DNA from: Treponema sp.
GTDB taxonomy: Bacteria > Spirochaetota > Spirochaetia > Treponematales > Treponemataceae
Direction of reading: 5' to 3'
Length of the DNA stretch: 64,000 nt
Assembly (NCBI GenBank): GCA_017484285.1
Contig: JAFUTH010000012.1
Coordinates: forward strand, 1 to 64,000
Shown: positions 52,830 to 62,100 of the stretch, piece by piece
Position numbering within the stretch: position 1 is the stretch's first letter
How the letters are laid out: each line of letters starts with the position of its first letter
Program-made: the position numbers and the translations under genes
Notes under the pieces: generated by a model
Databases searched by the model: none
Seen by the model: the letters and a program-made list of their open reading frames with translations, nothing else
Told to the model about the DNA's origin: nothing

Positions 52830-55800
52830 ATGCCACTTAACAAAGACATCCACAAAGTAATGATAATTGGTTCGGGTCCGATCGTGATTGGGCAGGCGGC
52901 GGAATTTGACTACGCGGGAAACCAGGCCTGCAAGGCATTGAAGCAGCAGGGCTTGGAAGTATGCCTGGTGAACTCAAACCCTGCCACGCTGATGACCGAC
53001 CATGTTATGGCGGACGAAATTTACTTGGAGCCGCTCACGCTCCCCACGCTCAAGCGCATTATCGAAAAAGAAAAGCCCGATTCGCTCCTTTCGACGCTTG
53101 GCGGGCAGACAGGGCTTACTTTGAGCATGGAGCTTGCGAAGTCGGGATTTTTGGAAAGCCACGGCGTGCAATTGCTCGGCGCGCGCCCGCTCACGATTGA
53201 CAAGGCGGAAGACCGCCAGCTTTTTAAGGACACGATGGAGTCAATCGGCGAGCCGTGCATTCCCTCAAAAGTGGTGACAACCTACGAGGATGCGGCGGAC
53301 TTTGTGCATAACGAAATCGGCTTCCCCGCGATTATCCGCCCCGCATTCACGCTCGGCGGCACAGGTGGCGGCATTGTGGCGAACGACCGCGAGCTAGACG
53401 AAATTGCGCACAACGGCTTACACCGCTCGCCGATTCATCAGATTCTTGTAGAAAAATGTATTTCGGGCTGGAAGGAAGTTGAATTTGAGGTCATGCGCGA
53501 CTCGAAGGGCAATGTGATTACCGTCTGCTCAATGGAAAACTTTGACCCGGTTGGCGTTCACACAGGAGACTCAATCGTCATCGCGCCAACGGTCACGCTT
53601 GCCGACAAGGAATATCAGATGTTGCGCTCGGCGGCACTCAACATCATCTCTGCGCTTGAAATTGAAGGCGGCTGTAACTGCCAGTTCGCGCTCAATCCTG
53701 ACAGCTTTGAATACGCCGTAATTGAAGTGAACCCGCGTGTTTCCCGCTCTTCGGCTCTCGCAAGCAAGGCGACCGGCTACCCAATTGCAAAAGTCGCCGC
53801 GCTCATCGCCGTTGGCTACACGCTCGACGAAATCCCGAACTTCGTGACTAAAAAAACTAAGGCGTGTTTTGAGCCTGTGCTTGATTATGTCGTGGTGAAA
53901 ATGCCGAAGTTCCCCTTTGACAAATTCGTGTACGCCGCCCGAAAGCTCGGCACGCAGATGAAAGCGACCGGCGAAGTCATGGCAATCGGGCAGAACTTTG
54001 AGGAAGCGATTTTAAAAGCAGCGCGCGGGCTTGAAGTGGGCGTAAAAGATTTGAACCTTCCCGCGTTCGTCAAAGAGGGCGATGAAAAAATCCGCGAGCG
54101 CGTCACCCAATGCACCGACCAGCGCATTTTCGCGATTTATCAGGCATTAAAACGCAAGCTGCTCACGGTGGAAGAAATTCACGAAATCACCAAGATAGAC
54201 GAGTGGTTTTTGTGGAAGCTGGAAAAGATTTGTGAGATGGAAAAAGAAGTGTCACACGGATTGGATTTTGCTAACGCAAAATCTGAACAAGATTCAAAAG
54301 AGGCGGCGTTAGCCGACTCGAATCCAAACCGGCAGGACAACGATTCTGCCGGGTGTGACAATATGTTGTTTCTGCCGCGCTCTTTCAAAATGGTCGATAC
54401 CTGCGCGGGCGAGTTTGACGCGGAAACGCCGTATTTTTATTCCACCACGGGCGGCGAAAACGAAGCGGAAGTGTTTTTGAGGGAACGGCGAAATGGGGGC
54501 GTTGCGGGGGCTACCCCCGCAGAGAGGGTAGCGACCAACGAAGTGGGCGCGAAGGGGGAGACTTCCCCCTCAAAAGGCACAATCGTCGTTCTTGGCTCAG
54601 GGCCAATCCGCATCGGGCAGGGAATCGAATTCGACTACGCAAGCGTTCAGTGCGTGTGGTCGCTCAAAAAACTGGGCTACGAGGTCGCGATTATAAACAA
54701 CAACCCCGAAACGGTTTCAACCGACTTTGACACGGCGGACAGGCTGTATTTTGAGCCGCTGACTCCCGCCGATGTGATGAATGTGCTTGCCGTGGAAAAG
54801 CCGATTGGCGTTGTGGTGGCGTTCGGCGGCGGAACGGCGATAAAACTTGCGAAATTCCTTGACGAGCAGGGCGTAAAGATTTTGGGAACAAGCGCAGACG
54901 CGATTGACCTTGCCGAAGACCGCGAGCGATTTGAAGAGCTGTGCGACCGCCTGAACATCCACCGCCCGAAAGGTCTTACGATTTTTACCGAAGTGGAGGC
55001 GCTTGAAGCGGCGGAAAAAATCGGCTACCCGGTTTTGATGCGCCCGAGCTATGTTTTGGGCGGGCAGAACATGATTGTCGCGCGGAACAGCGCCGATGTC
55101 AAAGAATACATGAAAATCATTCTGCGTCAGGGAATCGAAAATCCCGTGCTGATTGACAAATACATGGAAGGCACGGAGCTTGAAGTCGATTGCATTTCCG
55201 ACGGCGAGGATGTCTTGATTCCGGGCATCATGGAGCATATCGAGCGCACCGGCATTCATTCGGGCGATTCAATTGCCGTCTACCCCGGTTCGTTCACGCC
55301 GGAGATTGAAGCGAAAATCGTGCGCCAGTCCGTTGACCTTGCGCTTGCGCTCGGCACAAAGGGCTTGGTGAACATTCAGTATTTGATTTATGACAACGAT
55401 TTGTACATCATCGAGGCAAACCCGCGCTCAAGCCGCACCGTGCCCTATCTTTCCAAAGTGACGGGAGTGCCGATGATTGAGCTTGCCACCCGTGCCATGC
55501 TTGGCGAGCGCGTCCGCGACATGGGTTTCGGCACTGGCTTGTACCGTAAGCCTGCTTACTTTGCCGTCAAAGTGCCAGTCTTTAGCTTTGAAAAGCTCAT
55601 GGATGTCGACACGCACTTAGGCCCTGAAATGAAGTCCACAGGCGAGGTTTTGGGCATTGCCGCCACGCGCGAAGAAGCGATTTTCAAGGGCATGGCAGCA
55701 GCAGGCTGGAAGATGATTCGCCCGAAAAAGCATGATACTGACTCGAATGGCGTTCTCTTTTCCGTGCGCAATTCCGACCTGCCAGAGCTTCCCGCGCTTG

Positions 55801-56144
55801 CCCGCAAATTTTACGACCTCGGCTTTGCGCTCTACGCCACCACAGGAAACGCGGCGACGATTGAGCGGAGTGGGATGAGCGTGACGCACATTGCAAAAGT
55901 CCACGAAGACTACCACAACAATGTGATGACGCTCCTTGAAAGCGGAAAAATCGCGTATGTGGTCTCAACTTCGGCAAAAGGGCGCGACCCGGTGGCAGAG
56001 AGCGTAAAACTCCGCCGACTTGCCGTGGAGCGCGACATCGACTGCCTTACCGCGATTGACACCGCCAACGCGCTCGCAGATTGTCTTGCTTCTCCGTACA
56101 CGCTGGAGAATGTGAGTCTTGTGAACATCAACGCGGATTTGTAG
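52830..56144 (+). CDS. carB: Carbamoyl-phosphate synthase large subunit
   Basis: ATP-grasp enzyme joining bicarbonate, CarA-derived ammonia and phosphate to carbamoyl phosphate. Both synthetase halves are present (IGSGPIVIGQAAEFDYAG near residue 13 and LGSGPIRIGQGIEFDYAS near 590), then the C-terminal allosteric MGS-like domain (about 960-1104). At 1104 aa it exceeds the usual 1060-1075. The extra and replaced sequence lies between the halves: residues about 474-510 are a family 1 palindromic element in the place where E. coli CarB has oligomerisation-domain helices, and about 556-580 are a family 2 element directly before the second half. GAGG precedes the ATG. Leader has promoter, terminator and an inverted-repeat element. 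Confidence 0.96.
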   Translation: MPLNKDIHKVMIIGSGPIVIGQAAEFDYAGNQACKALKQQGLEVCLVNSNPATLMTDHVMADEIYLEPLTLPTLKRIIEKEKPDSLLSTLGGQTGLTLSMELAKSGFLESHGVQLLGARPLTIDKAEDRQLFKDTMESIGEPCIPSKVVTTYEDAADFVHNEIGFPAIIRPAFTLGGTGGGIVANDRELDEIAHNGLHRSPIHQILVEKCISGWKEVEFEVMRDSKGNVITVCSMENFDPVGVHTGDSIVIAPTVTLADKEYQMLRSAALNIISALEIEGGCNCQFALNPDSFEYAVIEVNPRVSRSSALASKATGYPIAKVAALIAVGYTLDEIPNFVTKKTKACFEPVLDYVVVKMPKFPFDKFVYAARKLGTQMKATGEVMAIGQNFEEAILKAARGLEVGVKDLNLPAFVKEGDEKIRERVTQCTDQRIFAIYQALKRKLLTVEEIHEITKIDEWFLWKLEKICEMEKEVSHGLDFANAKSEQDSKEAALADSNPNRQDNDSAGCDNMLFLPRSFKMVDTCAGEFDAETPYFYSTTGGENEAEVFLRERRNGGVAGATPAERVATNEVGAKGETSPSKGTIVVLGSGPIRIGQGIEFDYASVQCVWSLKKLGYEVAIINNNPETVSTDFDTADRLYFEPLTPADVMNVLAVEKPIGVVVAFGGGTAIKLAKFLDEQGVKILGTSADAIDLAEDRERFEELCDRLNIHRPKGLTIFTEVEALEAAEKIGYPVLMRPSYVLGGQNMIVARNSADVKEYMKIILRQGIENPVLIDKYMEGTELEVDCISDGEDVLIPGIMEHIERTGIHSGDSIAVYPGSFTPEIEAKIVRQSVDLALALGTKGLVNIQYLIYDNDLYIIEANPRSSRTVPYLSKVTGVPMIELATRAMLGERVRDMGFGTGLYRKPAYFAVKVPVFSFEKLMDVDTHLGPEMKSTGEVLGIAATREEAIFKGMAAAGWKMIRPKKHDTDSNGVLFSVRNSDLPELPALARKFYDLGFALYATTGNAATIERSGMSVTHIAKVHEDYHNNVMTLLESGKIAYVVSTSAKGRDPVAESVKLRRLAVERDIDCLTAIDTANALADCLASPYTLENVSLVNINADL
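54250..54360 (+). repeat. Family 1 palindromic element, in frame inside carB
   Basis: 111 bp (37 codons). Ends TGTCACACGGATT and GGGTGTGACA are inverted repeats. It contains the hairpin GATTTTGCTAACGCAAAATC. Read as VSHGLDFANAKSE to GCDN. Related copies: 59877-59963 and 62031-62111. Confidence 0.85.
54495..54569 (+). repeat. Family 2 GC-rich element, in frame inside carB
   Basis: About 75 bp with GGGCGTTGCGGGG at the start, CCCCGC and AGGGTAGCG in the middle and GGGGGAGACTTCCCCC at the end. Matches 61387-61464 in gltB. Read as GGVAGATPAERVATNE to GETSPS. Confidence 0.8.
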
Positions 56145-56205
56145 TAAAACGTTGTCTTTTACACAATCGCATGCTAAAATTATCTTAAATTAAAAGGCGG
56201 CGATT

Positions 56206-59127
56206 GTGAGACACGTTAAGCATATTTTTTCAACACTGAGTATTTGGGCGATTTCGTTGGGCGGTATCGTCGGGTGGGGCGCGTTCGTCATGCCGGGCAA
56301 TACGTTCATACCGATGGCAGGCGCGCTCGGCAGCAGCATCGCAATGCTCATTGGTGCGCTTGTCATCAGTATCATCGCTGCAAATTTCCATTCAATGATG
56401 AACCGCTCGTCGCACACGGGCGGCGTGTTTTCGTATACCAAAGAAGTGTTCGGAAGCGATCATTCATTTTTATGCGTCTGGTCGATTGTGCTTGCATATA
56501 TTTCAATTCTTTGGGCAAATGCTACGGCGTTCGCGCTCATCGTGCACTTTTTGTTCGGCTCGGTGCTGCAATGGGGCTTCCATTACACGGTGGTCGGCTA
56601 TGATGTGTACCTCGGCGAAATTCTTGTGACGATGCTGCTTTTGGTTTCGTTCGGCATTATGAGCGCAAAATGTCACCGTACGGTGCGCATTTTGCAGACA
56701 GTGCTAGCCCTGCTCCTCTTCGTAGGTGTAGCCATCTGTTTCGTGCTTTCACTTTTTAAAGCCCCCACCTTGCATTTTGAACTAGGATTTGCAATCGGTT
56801 CAGATGGTCAAAAGCATCCGATTCTGCAAATTCTCAATATCGTTGCTCTTGTTCCCTGGGCATTCATCGGATTTGAGACGGTCTCTCTTCTTCCTGGAAA
56901 TAGCGAATACTCGGACGGCTCGTTCCCGCGCAAAAAATCATTTTTCCTTATGTCGATGGCAACGTTTTCGGGGATGGCAATTTATGTGTTCCTTACGCTG
57001 CTTTCTGTGCTTGTCGAGCCGAATGAGTCTTTTGGTTCTCTTTCAAATCTTCCTACATTCAACACGGTGAAGCAATTGCTCGGCTCGGCAGGCGTTTTTG
57101 TGCTTGGAATCTGTGTTGTAAGTGCAATCAGCACGAGTTTATTCGGTATGTACCGAGCTGCGGCGCGGATTTTGCAAGCCTTAGGAGAAGATGACATCTT
57201 GCCTGTTTGGTTTTGTAAGGTGAACAAAAAAAACTTACCCGAAAACGCAACTGTTTTCGTTATGCTCATCTCGCTCTTTATTCCGTTCCTCGGGCGCACG
57301 GCAATCGGTTGGATTGTCGACATCACGACCATCAGCGCGTCAATCGCGTATGGCTACATTTCTGCGTGCACGCTCGTCACGGCGGGGCGCGAAAAGAACA
57401 TTTCCTTCCAAATTACGGGCATCATTGGTCTTATCTCGACGCTGTTCTTTTTCCTTCCGCTCATTCCGAATCCGTGGAACATGAATTCACTTTCAAGCGA
57501 GTCGTATTTGATTCTCGCAGTATGGGGCATTACGGGCTTGATTCTCTTTTGGCTTGTGTTCCGTCGCGACAAAAAAAATCGTTTTGGGAAATCAACGATT
57601 ATGTGGTTCGCCATGCTCTTCATCATCTTGTTCTCGTCGATTATGTGGACGCGGCAAGTCACGCACGATCAGACGGAGCACGTCATTGAGAATATCAGCT
57701 CATACCACGTGAAGACGCACATTGAAGAGCAGATTCCGATGACTGAGGCGCAAAAAGAGCGCGAAGAGATGTACATGGAAACACAGATGGAAACGGTGCG
57801 CCAGAGCCAGTTTAACAACAGCATGGTTCAGTTCGTGCTGATTATGCTCACGCTGTTCATCATGTTCAACATCTTCTCGACTCAGCAAAAGCGCGAAAAA
57901 AAACTTTCTTCTGAAAAAATGCAGGCAGAAGAAGCAAACAAAGCGAAAACGGTGTTTCTCTCAAACATGAGCCACGACATCCGCACCCCGATGAACGCGA
58001 TTATCGGCTACATAAATCTCGCCAAGCGCGAAAACACGACGATGGACGAAATGCGGGATTTTCTCGCGAAAGTCGAAAGCTCGAGCCAGCATTTGCTTGC
58101 GCTCATAAACGACGTGCTTGAAATGAGCCGAATCGAAAGCGGCAAGATGGATTTGGAAGAAGTGCCGTGCGATTTGCGGAAACTCATCGAGGAGATGCGC
58201 GATATGTTCGCCTCGCAGATGGCAAGCAAGAATATCGTGTATCTCGTGAGCGCTCATGTAGAGAACCCGCAGGTGCTCTGCGACAAAAATCGCTTGAACC
58301 GCGTGCTCCTCAATTTAGTCAGCAATGCGTTTAAATTTACGAGCGAGGGCGGCATGGTGAGCCTGTCTCTGACGCAAAACGGCGCCGCTCATGACGGCAT
58401 CGCTGACTACGAATTGCGCGTAAAGGACAACGGTATCGGCATGTCAAAAGAATTTGCGGCAAAGGTCTTTGAGGCATTTGAGCGCGAACGGACGAGCACG
58501 GTGAGCGGCATTCAGGGCACGGGCTTGGGCATGACGATTACGAAGAGCATCATCGATTTGATGGGCGGCACGATTCGTGTTGAGACGGCGCGGGGAGAAG
58601 GCACGGAATTCATCATAAACATATGCTTTAAGACGCAGGAAAGCGCTGGCAACACGCCACATGTGCAAGAGCAGACTGATGCTGACGCTCCCGCTACAGA
58701 AGAAAGCACGGGCGTTCAAAAAGAACTCGATTTTTCACAGATGCGCCTTTTGCTCGTTGACGACGTGGAGATTAACCGCGAGATTGCGGCAATGCTCTTG
58801 ACCGACATGGGCTTTGCGCTTGAAACGGCAGTGAATGGCAAAGAAGCCGTGGACAAAGTGTCACAGGCGGAGACCGGCTACTACAATGCCGTGCTCATGG
58901 ACATTCAAATGCCCGTGATGGACGGCTACACGGCGAGCCGGGAAATCCGCGCCCTTGCCGATGCACAAAAAGCGCAGATTCCGATTATCGCAATGACGGC
59001 GAATGCGTTTGCTGAAGATGTGCAAAAAGCGCACGATGCCGGCATGAACGCGCATATCGCAAAGCCAATCGACATCGCCGCCATGACTCAGACGCTCACG
59101 GAAGTGCTCTTAGGCAAGAGCGAGTGA
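56206..59127 (+). CDS. Amino-acid permease (APC) fused to hybrid histidine kinase
   Basis: 973-aa inner-membrane protein. Residues about 1-450 are an APC-superfamily transporter with about 12 helices (GGIVGWGAFVMPGN is the helix 1 signature). One more helix, a 60-residue extracytoplasmic loop (about 487-545) and a last helix follow. Then come a HisKA domain (FLSNMSHDIRTPMNAIIGY, His near 589), an HATPase (NRVLLNLVSNAFKF, DNGIGM, GTGLGM) and a receiver (LLLVDDVEINRE, phospho-Asp in VLMDIQMP near 901). It would sense or import an amino acid and pass phosphate on. The analogy is CbrA, a transporter-kinase of another family. GTG 56206 follows AGGCGG. It lies between carB and gltB, which fits nitrogen sensing. 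Confidence 0.85.
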   Translation: MRHVKHIFSTLSIWAISLGGIVGWGAFVMPGNTFIPMAGALGSSIAMLIGALVISIIAANFHSMMNRSSHTGGVFSYTKEVFGSDHSFLCVWSIVLAYISILWANATAFALIVHFLFGSVLQWGFHYTVVGYDVYLGEILVTMLLLVSFGIMSAKCHRTVRILQTVLALLLFVGVAICFVLSLFKAPTLHFELGFAIGSDGQKHPILQILNIVALVPWAFIGFETVSLLPGNSEYSDGSFPRKKSFFLMSMATFSGMAIYVFLTLLSVLVEPNESFGSLSNLPTFNTVKQLLGSAGVFVLGICVVSAISTSLFGMYRAAARILQALGEDDILPVWFCKVNKKNLPENATVFVMLISLFIPFLGRTAIGWIVDITTISASIAYGYISACTLVTAGREKNISFQITGIIGLISTLFFFLPLIPNPWNMNSLSSESYLILAVWGITGLILFWLVFRRDKKNRFGKSTIMWFAMLFIILFSSIMWTRQVTHDQTEHVIENISSYHVKTHIEEQIPMTEAQKEREEMYMETQMETVRQSQFNNSMVQFVLIMLTLFIMFNIFSTQQKREKKLSSEKMQAEEANKAKTVFLSNMSHDIRTPMNAIIGYINLAKRENTTMDEMRDFLAKVESSSQHLLALINDVLEMSRIESGKMDLEEVPCDLRKLIEEMRDMFASQMASKNIVYLVSAHVENPQVLCDKNRLNRVLLNLVSNAFKFTSEGGMVSLSLTQNGAAHDGIADYELRVKDNGIGMSKEFAAKVFEAFERERTSTVSGIQGTGLGMTITKSIIDLMGGTIRVETARGEGTEFIINICFKTQESAGNTPHVQEQTDADAPATEESTGVQKELDFSQMRLLLVDDVEINREIAAMLLTDMGFALETAVNGKEAVDKVSQAETGYYNAVLMDIQMPVMDGYTASREIRALADAQKAQIPIIAMTANAFAEDVQKAHDAGMNAHIAKPIDIAAMTQTLTEVLLGKSE

Positions 59128-62100
59128 TGACAAAACGCGCAAATAATCATTCGGAATAATCTTCTTGAAGCGCGGAATGTACTGTTTCCAGTCGGCGAGG
59201 ATTTTCTTCGCTTTTTCTGAATCGGTTGCCTGCACATGTTCTTCGAGCAAGGCACGCAAATTCGCCACATCGGGATTTTCGCCCTCGTGCACAAAGGCGG
59301 GCTTTTTCTCACCCAAAAGTGCCGTTGTCTCATCGTCCAAATCATACATCGTCACAAGCTCTTTGTTCAGCCGTTTGTACAAATCGTGCTCTTCGTCAAG
59401 AATGTAGGCAATGCCGCCCGACATGCCTGCCGCGAGATTTTTCCCCGTGCGACCGAGAATCGCGACCGTTCCGCCCGTCATGTATTCAAGCGCATGGTCG
59501 CCCGCACCTTCGCACACGACCGTCGCCCCCGAATTGCGCACGCAGAACCGCTCGCCCGCCACGCCGTTCACAAATGCCTTTCCGCTCGTTGCCCCAAAGA
59601 ACGCTACATTTCCGATGATGATATTCTCTGAAGCCACGCCCGCAAATTCACGAGACGGCGTTACGATGATTTTTCCGCCGCTCAAGCCTTTTCCCACCGA
59701 GTCGTTTGCGTCGCCCGTGAGCAAAAGCGTGAGTCCTTTCGGAATGAACGCCCCGAAACTTTGCCCCGCGCCACCTTCACAGTGCACGCACACCGAGTCA
59801 TCCGCGAGCGAAGAGCTAAACCGCTTCTGAATCTCACTTCCCAAAATAGTCCCAACCGTTCGGTCTGTGCATTTAATGTCACACGAATTTGATTTTGCTA
59901 ACGCAAAATCTAGGACCAAAGTATTTGAAGAAATGTCGTTAGACATTTCGAATCCGTGTGACAATTTCTTAGTCTCCGCAAGCAAGGGTAATAAGTTCGT
60001 CACATCGAGTGTTTTGCTCAATTCTCGCTCATTCAAAACACTCGCCTCAAGCGCAGCAGTTTCTCCCGCAGGAGCATCGCCCGTGTAATTTTCCATTTTC
60101 AATGTTTCGTTTTCAGTTCGTGAAAGAATGCGAGAAACATCTATCAGTTTTGCGCGTGAGAAGCCTTGCGTTTCTTTGAGCGTGAGCAAATCGGTTCTGC
60201 CGCAGAGCTCTTGCACCGTGTGAATGCCGAGAGCTGCCATAATTTCGCGGACTTCTTGGGCGATGTAGCGCATGAAATTCTCGACATATTCAGGCTTTCC
60301 GGGGAATTTCGCGCGGTTTTTCTCGTTTTGCGTGGCAACTCCGAACGGACAGGTGTCCAAATTGCACACGCGGAGCATTTTACAGCCGAGCGCGATAAGC
60401 GGAGCGGTCGCAAAGCCGAATTCTTCCGCGCCGAGCAGGGCGGCAATCACCACATCGCGCCCGCTCATGAGTTTTCCGTCGGTTTCAAGCTTTACCTTTT
60501 CGCGCAAGCCGTTCTGAATCAAAGTCTGGTGCGTTTCGGCAAGCCCCATTTCCCACGGTAAGCCCGCATGGTGAATTGAACTCATCGGGGCAGCTCCCGT
60601 TCCGCCGTCGTGTCCTGAAATCAAAATGACATGTGCGCCCGCCTTTGCCACGCCCGCCGCAATCGTTCCCACGCCCGCTTCTGCAACGAGTTTTACGGAA
60701 ATGCGGGCTTTTCGGTTTGCGTTTTTCAGGTCGTAAATCAGTTGAGCCAAATCTTCGATAGAATAAATGTCGTGGTGCGGCGGCGGTGAAATAAGCGAAA
60801 CGCCCGGCGTTGAGTAGCGCGTGGCGGCAATCCACGGGTAGACTTTTTTGCCCGGCAAGTGACCGCCTTCGCCCGGCTTTGCGCCCTGAGCGAGCTTAAT
60901 CTGAATTTCTTGTGCCGAAAGCAAATATTCTTCCGTTACGCCGAATCTGCCAGACGCGACTTGCTTTATCGCCGAATTTGATTCCGTGCCGAGCCGTACG
61001 GGATTTTCTCCGCCCTCGCCGGAATTGCTTTTTCCGTGCAGGCGGTTCATCGCAATCGCAAGGCACGAATGCGCTTCTTCTGAAATCGAGCCGTAGCTCA
61101 TCGCACCTGTCTTGAATCGCCGTACGATGTTGTCAACGCTTTCAACTTCCGAGAGCGGAATCGATTTTGTGCCTTTTTTGAAGTCAAAGAGCGCGCGAAG
61201 CGTGTGCGGATGGTGCGGGTCGTCCACAAGCGCGGTGTATTCTTTGAATTTCGCGTAATCGCCTTTTTGCGTGGCTTCCTGCAAGAGCGAAACCAATTGC
61301 GGCGTGATAAGATGGTGCTCACAGTTTTCATGGAATTTGAATTTATGATTTCCGAGCGGGTCAAGTTTTATCAAACGATTATCAACGGGGCGTTGCGGGG
61401 TGTCCCCGCTAGAAGGGGTAGCGGAAGACGCGTCAGCGGCTGGAGCGAGGGGGAGACTTCCCCCATATGCCTTTTTATGATGGAACAGCATGTCCTCTTC
61501 GATTTCGCCAAGCCCGATTCCTTCAATTCGGCTCACGGTGTTCGTAAAATACTTATCGACGACGCTCTTTTTGATTCCGACCGCCTCAAAAATCTGCGCG
61601 GACTGGTAGGACTGAATCGTAGAGATGCCCATTTTCGCGGCGATTTTGACGATGCCGTTCATGAGCGCATTGTTATAGTCGTCAATAGCGGTGTGATAGT
61701 CTTTGTCGAGCAATTTTTTGTCAATCAGCTCGGCAATGCACTCGTGCGCAAGGTAGGGGTTAATCGCACGCGCTCCGTAACCCAAGCACATCGCCGCCTG
61801 ATGCACATCGCGCACTTCGCCGCTTTCAAGAATCACCGAAATTTCTGTGCGCTTTTTCGTGCGGATAAGATATTGCTCCACCGCAGAAACCGCGAGCAAA
61901 GACGGAATCGCAATGTGATTTTCGTCCACCCCGCGGTCGGAAAGAATGATGATGTGGTAACCGTCGTTGTAAGCGTTATTTATCTGCTCAAAAAGTAAAT
62001 CTAATGCAGAAGCAAGTACACTTTTTTTATTGTCACACGGATTCGGGATTCCTACGGAATCCCTTTCTTTTAATTCTGATTTTGCGTTAGCAAAATCGAA

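Noticed and set aside
54250-54360. Family 1 elements considered as insertion sequences
   Set aside because: They are about 80-110 bp, encode no transposase and show no obvious target-site duplication; if mobile they would depend on another factor.
61204-61998. 264-codon plus-strand open frame within gltB
   Set aside because: Shadow of gltB without family motifs or a ribosome site; gltB is well supported on the other strand.
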